Origin: Sarcomyxa edulis
Lineage: Eukaryota; Basidiomycota; Agaricomycetes; Agaricales; Mycenaceae
Direction of reading: 5' to 3'
Length of the DNA stretch: 64,000 nucleotides
Assembly: GCA_009761415.1 (NCBI GenBank)
Contig: QUOL01000005.1
Span: 1,984,001 to 2,048,000 of the forward strand
The notes below the pieces were generated by a model, which did not search any database, was not told the origin of the DNA, and saw nothing but the letters and a program-made list of their open reading frames with translations. Both the position numbers and the translations under genes were made by a program. Shown piece by piece: positions 1-11,539 of this stretch. Within the stretch, counting starts at the first letter, position 1, and each line of letters starts with the position of its first letter.

Positions 1-470
1 GTGGAGGGTGCTTGATGTCTTTCTGGTTCGGATTAGGATCAATTCGGGTGTTGGTGGACGACGAAAGGTGACCGAGCGGTAGTATCAGTTTGAATAAATG
101 GGAGCTGGTCGGCACCAATTTTCCTAATCCTTCCTGGTCAATTTCAGAGAGAGAAAAGGGTTCTTAACGTACCTTTTCCCTCTGTGATGTTTTCAAAGTC
201 ATCTGGTAAGGGTTCAAGTCCATCCTTGTAAGATTCAAAACCCTCTGTCCACTTTGTGGTAGAGGATGCTTCGGAGAGAAAGCGCGAGTGGGCAACATTG
301 GTACCCTCAACGGCACCATGATAGGATCGTCGACTGCAATTTGAAGATACTCCAAAAACAAGAGCCCAGTGGCATTTCCAGGAATAAGTTGTTGCCCGTC
401 GGCAGGCTGTCCTCGAAATCGATGGAATTATATGTCCCACTCGTACGCCCATGCAGCTTGGCCCCAAAAA
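1..470 (-). other. Possible 3' part of an unidentified gene entering from the left edge
   Basis: On the minus strand an open frame from about 467 runs to a good donor (gtacgt, near 168), where it reads ...DDFENITEGK. An acceptor follows about 35 nt later (ttgaccag), and the same phase stays open to base 1 (EGLGKLVPTSSHLFK...). This looks like two exons of a gene continuing outside the window. I recognise no domain, see no secure start codon, and the intron would be very short. It could be a chance open frame. Confidence 0.2.
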
Positions 471-871
471 TACTCAGGTATTATCCTAGAAATCCGTCGC
501 AAAAAATAGTCGAAAACCAGTCGAGATGGTGGAAAGAAACAGAATAGAAAAACATGTTGGACGATGGAGGAATGACGTTTCGGCCAGCAGTGGGCCTTTG
601 CTTCCGCCTAAATCTGGAACTCTGCCGAATTTCAGTTCTGGATCCTCCTCGTACCGCGTCGGCTCGTCCGACGGCTTTTTGCTCTACTATCTCTTCTTCC
701 TCGAACCTTGTTCTATAGGCATGTTAGAAACCACCTTAAAGCCCCCTCCATCACTGTCAACTCCTTACAATTTTGCGCTCAAAATCGACTCGACGCTGTG
801 CTAAATTGGCGCTCAACTGAAACTTATAACTCCTACTAGAACTTTTCTCAAAATACACCCAAACTTTAGCT
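471..871. other. Intergenic/upstream region
   Basis: No coding signal was recognised. The stretch before 872 is pyrimidine-rich and ends in an A-rich leader (cttttctcaaaatacaccc), as expected for the 5' UTR of the NT-C2 gene that starts at 872. Confidence 0.5.
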
Positions 872-2534
872 ATGACGCCGTCTTCTGCTTCGATACACAC
901 TACTTCAAGCTCTGGATCTCAGAGCACTCGTTCTACCAAGTCTACCCGCCTAACGACACTCAAGCCCCCTCAGAACCGTACCATCTCATCCAGTAGCACC
1001 ACGACAAGGACATCAACAGCATCTCATGCTGCTACGCCAGCGAGGCCACCCACACCAGTCAATCCACCTCCCACTCCAACGAACGGTATCCGAGCCCAAT
1101 TGCATCACCTTCTCCCGAAACACGCATTCTTTCAAGTCCAACTACAGATTCACCAGCTATCGAGCGTGCCACTTGTGAATGGAGAGTTTGGAGTGAGATG
1201 GAAGTTCAAGAATGTACACACGCCGAAACGTAGGCAGAGTGGAAATGGAAATGGCGCTGGAGGATTGTTCAGGAGGAAACGAAGAGGAACCATAATGGGA
1301 AAAGAAAGAGAAGTCGGAGAGGATGGAGAGGAAGACGGTGACGAAACGGGCGACGAAGACAGCAATGATAGTCCTAAGAGTGGTGAATTGCCTCTACCTG
1401 ATGACGGAGTTCCATCTGTTGTCGTATCTGGACAGCACACTCAGATAACGCTCACGACATCGAGGAATATACCTGGGACCGTATCAACGCCCAATCTTAT
1501 GTCTAACTCTCTACTGTCACCCTCTTGGTCCACTGCTCCTCCTAGTACCAACGGCTCGCCCGCCCCGTCGTATTCATCCTCGCCTTCCAAAGGAATGACG
1601 TCCTTCGTCAAGCTTCGAGAACACAGCGTTGAATGGGAACAGCCAGTCAGCGTTGTAGTCCGTATGGATGTCGAGAGGGACACACTCGACTTGTTACCCA
1701 ACGAGCTCAAGCTCGTTATCATGCAGAGAGTCATTCAAGGCGACCCAGACGCACCCCACAATCCTCGTTTAGGAGCCGTCAGCCTTAATCTCGCAGAATA
1801 CGTCGGCGCTGGATCGGTGACGAGGAGATACTTGCTACGCGACAGCAAAACTAACGCAACGCTCAAAGTACGCAATATTGCCTCATATCTATACCAAACA
1901 CTGATGAAACTCTCTACAGCTTACAATCAGTCTCACCCACATCGGTGGTGAATCGCAGTACATCGCGCCTCCACTGCCAAAAGGCGAAATTCTGAACGGG
2001 ATATCGGGCTTGCTCGACAGCGAGGTGTACAAGACCCGACCAAAAGCTGTTGATCTCTTTGGCAGCGATATCGACGCAACAGCCTTGGGTATTGGTGCCG
2101 AAGCCGTCGGAACGGGTGGCATGGGATTACCATTCTTCGATCCGGCGAAACTCCCTCTGGCGTATGGTCCTAAGACGACCGAAAGTCTGATCGAGGCGCT
2201 ATTCAATCCTGTACCAACGTATGACAAGAAGGATTCGCCGTTCACTTATTATGTGCCTCCTCCCCCTCCTCTTCCCCATTCGAGAAGTGCTCCTGCCCCA
2301 GAGGAGATGCCACATCGAAACAACAATGGAACCGCGTCACACTTGCATGAAGGGGAAGTAGAATCAGTCTACAGTCTTGAGAGTAGTGCTGGAAGCGAAG
2401 ATACGTATGCCAGCGCCCAGACCACTTCGTCAACGTCCAGTTGGAGAGGGAAGGGGAAAGATACGTGGTGGGCTCGAAGGAAGATGGCGCATCACGGATT
2501 AACACCCAATACAGTTTCTGCTACCGGTGCATAA
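872..2534 (+). CDS. NT-C2 domain protein (EEIG1/EHBP1-type N-terminal C2)
   Basis: Two exons, 872-1867 and 1920-2534, joined in phase 0 (gtacgc...ctacag), giving 536 aa. A Ser/Thr/Pro-rich leader (about residues 1-70) is followed by an NT-C2 fold. It opens with LLPKHAFFQVQLQIHQLSSV and a WKFKNVH strand. A long charged and Ser-rich insertion with a run of D/E follows (about 120-240). The fold resumes with VKLREHSVEWEQPVSVVVRM, a GAVSLNLAEYV strand and the exon-joining KLTISLTHIGG. The C-terminus (KGEILNGISGLLDSEVY, then a proline stretch) is low-complexity. NT-C2 domains are membrane-targeting modules of proteins linking endocytic or vesicle membranes to the cytoskeleton. Fungal members are uncharacterised, so a cytoplasmic/membrane-adaptor role is inferred. 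The gene converges on the permease at 3145. Confidence 0.8.
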
Positions 2535-3144
2535 CGCCGACATTCGAATATCTCCGGTCTGCAGACAAGCCTCCGAAGAAATTGAGAAGCCCATTCCTCG
2601 CTTTTCCACGAAAAGAATCATAGGTAAATATTATAACGTCCCTCGTTCGATCACCCAGTGGCACATCCACCACATGCTGTTCCTCCTCTCCCTCTACCGG
2701 TGTGTTCTGCTATTCATTATCTTATATCTCATATGGGCTCGGTTTTCTTTCGTGTTCCTTCATATCACTGTCACAGAAACAGAACAGTGACATACTCCCG
2801 TGGTTTTTATCGCTTTTGCTTTCGCTCTTCGCACATTCATATACCTTTGCCCAATCCTAGATGAACTAGGTAGACGGGGTGTACTTTATATATTGTACTT
2901 CACTTACGGGCTGCCTGTGCCTACTAATTCTTCAGTACTCACTCGTCCTTAGTCGCACATCTAGTCTCTGGATCCCATACACATTTACACATACTACCCC
3001 AGATGAATTCTAAAGCATTTCTCGTCATCACTTCATGCCATGGGATGCCATCGTGAGTCCCTTAGTGGTGTAGATTATAAGTAGGCTATCAACGTCGACT
3101 ATGTCCGGAATATGTATCGGGATACCTAGGCACACCTGTCAACA
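2535..3144. other. Convergent 3' region between NT-C2 gene and permease
   Basis: AT-rich 3' flanks of two convergent genes. Short open frames at 2527-2864 have no recognisable content. They are taken as 3' UTR and terminator sequence. Confidence 0.5.
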
Positions 3145-5382
3145 TCAAGCAGCTTTGATATTCTTCTCGACTTCGTAAACCTCTTCTATATCAATGTTCG
3201 TATGAACGGGCCCTGTAAATCGGAAACGACCCCAGAAGATCCAAGTTGAAGATACAATCAGCATGATGCCTCCTACTGCAACGACAGCGTAGTTCATGTT
3301 GAGTTGATTGACTGGATGTGCAGTCGGTAGAATGAACAGCACACAGATGAATACGGTGAACTAGAGAGAAAGACGTGAGCTAAGACATGCAGCTTGGTGC
3401 CGACTTGAGCACGTACAGCAAAGCTTGCAAAATTAATTGGCCAAGACCAACGACCCAAGTTGAATGGGCCATGTTCTCCAAGCCTGTCATTGTATTCATG
3501 AGTCATAGGATACGCACAGCCGTGATAGCACTTACGACTCAGGCCAAAAGACACGGATGATGATAGGTTGTAGATAACCGAGCATCACCGAGATGGCAGC
3601 GGAAGACAATATGGCGTTGAACTGCACGGCACAACAATCGTATCAATTCTAGGGGCACATACGGCAAAACAAGACATGCACTCACTGCGATGGCTGAGCC
3701 AATATAAGCACACGAGATAATGCACCCGATGAGAACTGATAGCCACACCCCAACGTAGGGTGCTTGAAACCGATTGAGGGCCATGAATTGGGATTTCAGA
3801 GGAAACGCATTATCTCTAGCCAGCGCGTAGAACAATCTGCTACTGGCAGTGTAAGCAGTAACAGCTGCCATGAATTGTGCCAATGCAATAACAGTAAGGC
3901 ACATCAACGTGAGCCGCTTTCCAACGGCGTCATAGTACAGCTGAGCTATGGGTATCGCGTATGAGGTCGCTTGTACGCTGGAAATGCTTTGCACTGCGAA
4001 AAGTAGCGCGAGCATGTAAGCGAGGCCTATCAACCATGATCCGACGATACTGCCGACAACGGCGATGGGGGCTAGCACTTCTGCGCGTTGGGCTTCTTCG
4101 GCGACTTGGGCGGCAGTTTCGCAGCCTTCGAGGGTATATACCGCCTACATATATCAAGATGAGCTGTGGACACAAATCACAGACGATTTTCCTCAAATAA
4201 ACCCCCACCTGGAGGAACCCGAGGAGTACTACGAAGCCTCTAGAGCCCCAACCAGTAAAGCTGGCCATATTGTCAGTTCTCAGTAATACAATCGACAATA
4301 TTCTTCAGCTTACTTCTCATAATCGGTGAACACAAATTCAGCGGAATTCTGGAGACCATACAGAGTAAGTGGACGTGTTGATGAGTAAATAAGATTACTC
4401 CTCACCTTGACAGGAGCTTTGACGAGGAGGGTAATGACCAAGACAAAAGTGCCACCCAAGGTCCACCAGACGCTGAAACTACTCATACGACTGACGGCTT
4501 TAGTTCCAATCGTATTCAAAATTCCAGATAGAATGTTGACACCCCATGCCATTGCAGCGATCTCAACTCGGGTCAGTGTGCGGCCTTGGCCTACCTCGAC
4601 GAGGGAAGCTAGGTACAATGCCACGCTATTACACCCATTCAGACAAGGCAAAATAAAGGTTCGGGGTGAACTGACCTCAAGTTCCCAGATGTCCCAGTGA
4701 ACACCATAGCAATAGAATAGATCCAGCCCGTACAGACTGATATTCTGATCGTTATAATACACCTTCGAGACAGGATTAGGGTAACTCACAGCCGAGGACA
4801 GGTAAATCCGGCTTCATCTTGCACACCCAGAAGTAGAGTCCTCCCATGGTCGGGCTGACGCGTGTCATCATTGAGATATTGAGCAGTGACATAATGTACA
4901 GTTGAGACTCACTAGGCACTGCAGATTTCTGCAAGACTCAACGCGATGAGCAACATAAAGAGACTGCATATCTTCCCGCCGACGTGAGCTCCTCGTAGAA
5001 TGAATTGATGTAATAAAATATACATTCCAACCCCAAAACAGTCCTGTTTGAGGCAATCAAATCAATGACATAGTAAGTAGAGCAACCAAAACGAACCTAA
5101 TGGTCCTCCAGAGAACAAGCCCGTTTGAAATGCACTACTCATTCCAGTCAAGATTCCAATAGCACAAAACGAGATACCTAGCACGCCTGCTAATGACATC
5201 TCACGTCGAAACTCGGGCTTGTAACCCAAAGAGAGTAAACGCTGGTCGGATTCAGGAAGCACTCCATCGACCGGACCATCACGAGCAATGGAGGCGATAG
5301 CTGCAAGCTCGACGTGCGCTCGCTGTCTCGAAGAGCTTCGTTCCAAATCAGGATGTGTCTCCATGGTCCGTACAGTGTCCAA
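3145..5382 (-). CDS. APC-superfamily amino acid/choline/GABA permease
   Basis: Twelve exons on the minus strand: 5382-5097, 5043-5024, 4971-4913, 4854-4790, 4736-4676, 4625-4406, 4348-4314, 4260-4209, 4144-3686, 3621-3536, 3483-3417, 3360-3145. All phases agree, giving 541 aa. Signatures of the fungal AA_permease_2 family are in order: LGYKPEFRREMS before the first membrane span, SGGPLGLFWGWN, ALSLAEICSAYPTMGGLYFW, FTGTSGN, EVGQGRTLTRVEIAAMAWG, TLEGCETAAQVAEEAQ, TASSRLFYALARDNAFP and LGEHGPFNLGRW. About 12 hydrophobic spans place it in the plasma or an internal membrane. Family members import amino acids, GABA, choline or related amines with protons; the substrate cannot be read from sequence. 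A downstream in-frame Met (METHPD) at 5364 is an alternative start. The 20-nt exon 2 is needed to keep the WGW...SLAEIC segment continuous. Confidence 0.9.
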
Positions 5383-8118
5383 GTCGACGATGTATCAGAG
5401 GCAGATAACGTACCCACGCAGGTGTCGGAATTCCGTCGAATGGAGTTACAAGAGCGTCTCGGGAACGACAGCGACGAGAAAGCGAGGATTCACTTATCTT
5501 CGTCCGGCCTGTACTTGGGACTCGGAGTCTACTAGAGACCTGCATACGATACGGATTGTATGTAGCTTCCACGTGAACTCGAGAGCCATAAGCGCGTTTG
5601 TCTTGATAGAAGGCCGCCGATACGGCATCCGCTGATTAGAACTGAAGATAGTAACTCATAGACCCAATTCTACCAAAGTACGAGGCGCAAGAGAGAAGAC
5701 TGTTGAGATATGATCACTTCAATGAGCATGGAGACTTGGATGAGTTGTCTTGAAGTTTGAGGTCGTGGTCTATGGTGGACGAGTGCTAAAATGAGGAAAG
5801 TCCGAGAAATCGCCGAGGAGCCACGTGGCATCAATCTCCCAAAATTGAGAGAGACCTCTATATCTCCTGTCACAACGGAACGGACGAAGTCTCGAATGCA
5901 AAGAGATTACAATTGATAACATTCTGAATTGGTGAGGAATACATTTTTGTGATCAAGAATTCCTCTCCGAGATCCCCGAGTCGGCCGCTTAGGTATACAT
6001 AGCTATTGTGGTCCGATAGCTGCACGAAATATGACAAGAACCATCGAGGGTGCTGATTTCTGGATCGCAGTGGGTGTGGAGTCGACGCATGGATGCTGAT
6101 GCGAGTCAGAGACAATGTTGCAAGTACGACAACCCGAAACCTCGTGAGTATCACAGGAAGAATGAAGAGTCAAAAAACGACCACTCACATTGTATAGAGA
6201 TCGAAGTGTACTCTCTACATCTTTCGGCGTCAATTGTATCTGACACATGAAGTCTAGGATTTGTCTGGACTGTAGAAATGGTCTCACTGGCATTGGTCCA
6301 TTGAAGATTCTTTTGCGGAATAATTCGGCATCCGTTTACACCGAGACGCGCACCGAAGTCGAGAGCTGAACAATTGGTTCAGAACCGAAAGAGTCCCAGG
6401 ACCTCATATGGTTCTGTCTCGGATGTAGACGTCAAAGCCAATACGAAGGACCAAAAAAGCTCGTCTTTCCATCTAACCCCATGCACGACACACTTCACAC
6501 TTGTCGAAGCCGCGTCATCGTAAGAGGTTCAATTGGGAGATAGGGTATTGGGCAGAAGGCGAGTTTTCAGTCACAGGATTCGGCAGCATTGTTAGCATCA
6601 CCCATTATTTCAAAAACCGAGGAACTCAGCATGTGGGTCCAAATGCACCAAGAAGAGCCACGTCCTTTCCAGGAATACGAGGCGAGCTATCTGATTGTGA
6701 TTCCGAGCATCCTTCTAAGTTCCATTCGAGGGTACGCGGGAGAACCGCAGCCAAGTGGTACTGGAGATGAGACAGGAGCCTCTTGCGTGATGGGGAACAG
6801 GCCAGCATCGACGGTCGAGCGTCGTAACACCGAGGTAGACGAATGTATGTATTGTAGCGCAACCCGATTGAGACTACGCTGCTTCTAAGCTTTACAGCTT
6901 TGGAGCTCTGAGACTTTGATAACCATAACTCTAGGTCGCTGGTATGGGGTCGCGAGATAACAGAGACAGATAGGAGTGAAATTTGAATGAGAGTGAGAAA
7001 CAGCTAGATCGTTCTGCGCGCGATATCGCATGATTGTGACTGGAGTGGATCAGACGACGAAGGGACGAACAGGAAAGAGTGAGAGAATTGTGCGTAGCTT
7101 GTGCTCTATTCTGTCTCGGCACTACTATCGATGAAAAACGTCGGATCCATTCGAGGTTTCCGAGGCGGAATGACCGTATCGATTCGGAGTCGACAGTGCT
7201 CGAGTCATTCGAAGTCAGATATTTTCAATATGTGATATCGGGCTGTCGACGGTTGATGGCCGCAGCTGATGCGCATGCGCCTCCTGAGCGATGCAAGCCC
7301 GAGTGACAGAAAACCAGTGTTGATAGTGAGAGGAAAGGGTCCCAGGAAAAACGACATTTTCTCGATTAAGCGCCGGAAAGCTGTTGGCGGAGAGCGCGTG
7401 GGAGCAGTTGGCAAGGAGGCACTTTTCCTGTTGGTCTTTTTAGATGGATAATGCCTCCTTTGAAGAACTTGAGAAGAGCGCACCGAGGACTGAGGTTGGT
7501 GAAACGAAACTTCACAAGTTGCTGGGAGATGACGCTATCATCAGGGGGGATTTCATTTGGAACAGTGAGTCCCAGAGCACCGGGAAGAACTATGCAAATC
7601 GAGAAGCGCTCGTGAGCTGGGAATAGGGAACTGATTCGAGAAGAGAAGCGCGTACACGTTTGGATGAAAGGAAAGTCCAAGAGAGGAACAACGGTTTTGG
7701 ATGAGTCATGTGGTATGGGGTGAGTTTCATGAATGAAGTCGATATGAGTCGCCCAGAATCCAGGTCAGTTGGGGATGAGTAGACAGTTGCTAGCCGTTGT
7801 GGTGTGAGGGATTCCAGAGTACAAAGGCGCGAAGGAAAAAAAGGGAAAATGACAGAACAGATCTAACGTTGCCGATACGATCGATCACGATCATCGAAGC
7901 CTTTCCTCATTGGGACTCCAACAAACGACTGTCCAAAAAGAAATACTAGGACACCCACCACATGCTGCTGTTTCTGTCTTTCTGGGCCGTAACTGGCAAA
8001 GTTAGGGCATTGTTCAAAATAAGGTCCAGCTAACGTTCATATCAATTCAAATTCTCTATATAACACATCCCTACAGCTGCTACGGAAAAACACTCCAATA
8101 ACTTCATATCTTATTGCC
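5383..8118. other. 2.7-kb stretch without a convincing gene
   Basis: The permease promoter lies at the left and the Clp1-like promoter at the right. Open frames in between (for example 6003-6293 minus, 6589-6888 plus, 7366-7680 minus) are short, overlap on both strands and show no known motif. I could not rule out a small lineage-specific gene at 6003-6293 (minus), where an open exon precedes a GTGAGT donor. Nothing repetitive or transposon-like was recognised. Confidence 0.4.
8057..8063 (+). promoter_or_regulatory. TATA box of the Clp1-like gene
   Basis: TATATAA lies 56 nt before the ATG at 8119, following a CAAATT-rich segment and followed by a C/A-rich leader. The spacing to the start codon fits a short 5' UTR. 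Confidence 0.5.
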
Positions 8119-9127
8119 ATGTTCCAAGTCGCGTCCCACCCATCCTCATTTGACGCCCCTCACATGATGCACCAACACCAGAGCCCGCACACGCATCACA
8201 TACACCACAGCTACCAAGCTCCTCCCCATTCCCCTACCATCCAACTTCCCCGCACCCTCGCTCGACCACCCTTTGCTGAGGTCTCACGCGATGCTATCAT
8301 GGCCGCAGCTCCAGAGCTGCTCAATGTACCTGTGGAATATATTCGCAGAGGTCTCACAGAAAAAGCCCTCCAGTGAGTCTTATATGTCTCTATATTTGCT
8401 CTCCCATGTCCTCAACCCTTTTCATAGGATGGTGTCCGGCACATCTGCTCTCTCTCCTTCTCACCTTCCAAAAACCATGGCTCGTTTCCAGATACCCTCG
8501 CATCTCACCATACCCCTTCGCCAGCCCACGACTACGTGCAAGTTAGGCGCATCCTACCCGACCCACGTCGTCGCGGTCTCTTCGTCCAAATCCGCATCTC
8601 ACGCGGACCCGCTTTCTCTCTTCCCTATTCATGCCATCGTACTCGCGTCTCATTGCGCCAAGATTCCTCCTCTTCCTCCAGCCATGCTCTCAGCTCCGGG
8701 TTCCGTATGCCTTCCAGTCCTCCCTTTAGTCTTGCCTTCGGCGACAGCATTTTCTCTCCTCCACTCGTACATGTACAACCACAAGATCGACTACCTCCTT
8801 TCCTGTCTTCTTCCCTTCCCATCATGGTTCCTCCGAGCCGTCGCGACTTCCACAAACCCTCATTCAAGCTCGAGCTCGGGATCCGACTCTTTGAAGGAGA
8901 TACTCGCCTCTCCTCAAGACATGCGCTCGCTCTCGAGTTATCTCGCCGAGAACTCCGAAGGGTCGTTACAGGCTATCACCGTACATGCAGCGCACGTCAA
9001 AGAGTTATGGCAGGACTGTGTGGCGCTCGGTATGGGCATGGGCAACAGCATCGAGATCTGGGATGCGTTGGATGTGGCATGGGAGGTCGTTCTCGGCGCT
9101 ATGGCCTTGGCTGCTGGCAATCAGTAG
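8119..9127 (+). CDS. Clp1-like (clampless 1) sexual-development protein
   Basis: Two exons, 8119-8372 and 8428-9127, joined as CA|G (phase 2), giving 317 aa. A His/Pro/Ser-rich N-terminus leads into features I associate with basidiomycete Clp1-like proteins: APELLNVPVEYIRRGL, ALSPSHLPKTMARFQIPSHL, a PLSLFPIHAIVLASHCAKIP segment, a LLHSYMYNHKIDYLL helix, and a C-terminal VHAAHVKELWQDCVALGM helix. In Coprinopsis and Ustilago, Clp1 acts downstream of the mating-type homeodomain proteins and is needed for clamp-cell formation and dikaryotic growth. It has no recognised catalytic domain. The reading frame is very rich in C and T, so the other frames look open too; only this one keeps the family motifs. 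A TATA box precedes it. Identification is by remembered family pattern, not by alignment. Confidence 0.7.
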
Positions 9128-9876
9128 AGGAATTGAACGTAGAACGCAGGACGCGTACGTCGGTCTCAAAACACTTGGAAGCGGGCTTCCTCGAACTCTG
9201 AACTCGATAATAAATATCGACCACGGTGCACTACTACAACATAATATGCCCTTCGCGGACATCCTTCTCATACATTTCTTTTGGTATTCATTCTCCATCT
9301 GACATCACTGTTGTATCTTATAGTCCCTCTCAAAACTCTCCACTTCCTCAGAGATACCCTGTCCCATTATCTATACTAGATCCAATTCATACTTTGTAGC
9401 AACCAATTTCATTCTGTTCACGTCGTAATCCATTCACTTCATGATTCGGGAGACCGAAAGACCATTTATACCACCATTGATAATTACATTTAAGATCTTT
9501 AATGATATATACTCCCCTCAGAGGCTGACGGCCGTCGTTGTAAGATGTATGTGGGCTCCGAAGCATGCGCAATCGCGTCGAGGATTAGGTATGTCTTCAG
9601 GGGTGAATTTGACACTGTTTGAGCTCGAGCTCAAGCTCGCGTGCGCGACTCGGACTTCCTCGCCTGGGTCGATCCCGACGTCGTCCCACCAACACCGAGG
9701 TTCATCCTTTTCTTTCCTTCTAATGCAACATCCTCAAGTCATGATACTTGCCACGTATTGCTCTACATCCGAGGATACTTCGACACTTTTCTACTTGCGA
9801 AATTGTTCCACTGAACCCCGACCTATATAATCAGCCTCTACATCTACGCCATGCTGTATAGCTCAACCTGCTTTTC
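9128..9876. other. Intergenic region before the CBM1 gene
   Basis: No gene recognised. The open frame 9441-9830 lacks a codon pattern or motif. The TATA box of the CBM1 gene lies at the right end. Confidence 0.45.
9824..9830 (+). promoter_or_regulatory. TATA box of the CBM1 gene
   Basis: TATATAA lies 47 nt upstream of the proposed start codon at 9877. An out-of-frame ATG at 9851 opens a 10-codon upstream ORF that ends at the tga overlapping the real start (…TTTTCATGATG…). This may lower translation. Confidence 0.45.
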
Positions 9877-11129
9877 ATGATGCTGTCTGCAGTACTGGGT
9901 CTCGTTGCTCTTTTACCAATTGCCCTCGCTCAGTCTCCGGTATATGGGCAGGTACAGAATTACATGTCGGTCAAAATTTTCATGTTCTAATCTATCCACG
10001 ATGGACAGTGCGGTGGAATAGGATGGACAGGCCCTACAACGTGTGTGGCAGGCTCAGGTAAGGACATGAAGCAACTCAGTCATCTCTGTCGTCCTAACGT
10101 TTTACCCTCAGCATGTGTCGCGAACGGACCATAGTGCGTTAGGCGCTTCATCTCAAAGAACGTGCCATTCAATTAACAATGTCATACAGTTATTCCCAAT
10201 GTATTCCTGGAGCTTCCACTCCTTCATCAACTGCAAGTAGTGGATCTGGATCAACTGTATCCACGCCGTCGTCCACCTCTACTGCATCGAGTGGTTCGGC
10301 TACGCTATCACCAAATCATCTTTGGATTCGTGCCGTGGTATGTTCCATCTCATGGCGTTGACTATGCATGCCGACTCTACCCCAGGAAGAGCCCAACTTC
10401 CACAAATATCTTCAGTCCCAGGTCATCAGTACGTTGCGATGACTTGCTGGTGCTTCTAACTCTCATGCTGATCCATATCTTTGATTCCAGATACTGTCGG
10501 TGATGCAGTAATCGGTATCGCTATTCATTGCCTTATCAAGGTCATAACATACTGACATTCACAAAATTTGTGCACTAGGTCCACCAACCACTGCAGCACA
10601 GTTGAACATCGTCTCCGGTCAACTCACGCAATTCCTCCCAGATGGAACCTCGCTCTATGCCCAAGTAGCCGCCGAAGATCCCTCGACCCCCAATAGACTC
10701 AAAGTGCGTATCTTCTTACTTCATATTCCAGTGCCATATCCTCCGACTCATTCTCGCTTCTCCAGGTATTCTGGAGTACTGCTACAGCCACCAACATTAC
10801 CTGGGCGTTCAACGGCGACGGAGTCAACGGGGTTGTCGCAGGACTCGCCGCCCCCCAACAAAACACGGGCGCTTTCTTGGCCTGCAATGATGTTTCTGCT
10901 GATGTACCCAACGTTTACCTCAACCTTGGCGCGTATGATTACATGACACCTGCGGGATGTGCAGATGAGGTGGGCACTGAGTCGAACATGTCTTTGTATA
11001 ATGCGTTGACTGATTACTGCTTGGTTTCTCCTAGACGCTCAACTACTATAATGGTAAGCAATATATGCCAATCCTCGTCTACAAATTATGTTTATGTTGG
11101 TATGTCAAGGTGCTACTGCCGTCTCATAA
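9877..11129 (+). CDS. Secreted CBM1 (cellulose-binding) protein with an uncharacterised C-terminal domain
   Basis: Ten exons: 9877-9951, 10009-10057, 10112-10133, 10190-10337, 10386-10428, 10491-10514, 10579-10703, 10766-10969, 11035-11053, 11110-11129; 242 aa. The signal peptide is about 18-19 residues (ends ALA|Q). A family-1 carbohydrate-binding module follows directly: CGGIGWTGPTTC then ACVANGPYYSQC, with the aromatic residues (W, Y, Y) and the cysteines of the cellulose-binding face. A Ser/Thr/Pro linker follows. The C-terminal domain of about 150 residues opens with IRAVEEPNFHKYLQSQV and contains AQLNIVSGQLTQF, LYAQVA and a FLACNDVSADVPNVYLNLG segment. I know this C-terminal part only from CBM1-linked fungal proteins and can assign no enzymatic activity. 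It is presumably extracellular and wood- or cell-wall-targeted. The choice of donors at 10429 and 10515 is dictated by phase. Confidence 0.75.
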
Positions 11130-11539
11130 GCAGGGCGACAGTCTGTATGTACTTGCTGTAGTAATACAACAAATTTTGCGTGTCTTATTTCGTCGTGAAA
11201 GTTATCTGTCCACTTCGAATTCTCGATGGACAGGACGTAGACACCGGTGCGCCTTCCTGTTGGCCTGGTTATGCATATGACGCGTGTGGGGTCCAGGGCG
11301 CGTCTCCGCTGATCATGAAACGAAATTGAAATTGGATCCAGGTCTCGCTTTGTGCTCCCTTGTGCTCCTTGTCTTTCTCCTTCACCACTGCTAACGTGTC
11401 AAATAACATTGTTGTTTGCGCTCCTTCCTCGTGAAGAGGTACGTCGAGCTTCAAATAATGTCGATGCTACAGATTTTGCTAAATCTGTACATAGATAGCT
11501 AGGACTACTCCCCTACGGATCCTTGATTGCAATGCACGC
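11130..11539. other. Intergenic region
   Basis: 3' flank of the CBM1 gene and promoter of the F-box gene. Small open frames only. No TATA box obvious near 11540. Confidence 0.45.

Noticed and set aside
203..225. GGTTCAAGTCC resembling a tRNA B-box
   Set aside because: No A-box or cloverleaf is formed around it on either strand.
4913..5024. Apparent frameshift in the permease between WGWN and SLFMLLIALSLAEIC
   Set aside because: An intron from 5023 to 4972 (gtatat...gggaag) restores the phase and gives WGWNICSLFMLLIALSLAEI, so no defect is needed.
8536..9201. Second long plus-strand frame overlapping the Clp1-like gene
   Set aside because: C/T-rich coding sequence leaves all three frames open; only the 8119-9127 spliced frame carries family motifs.
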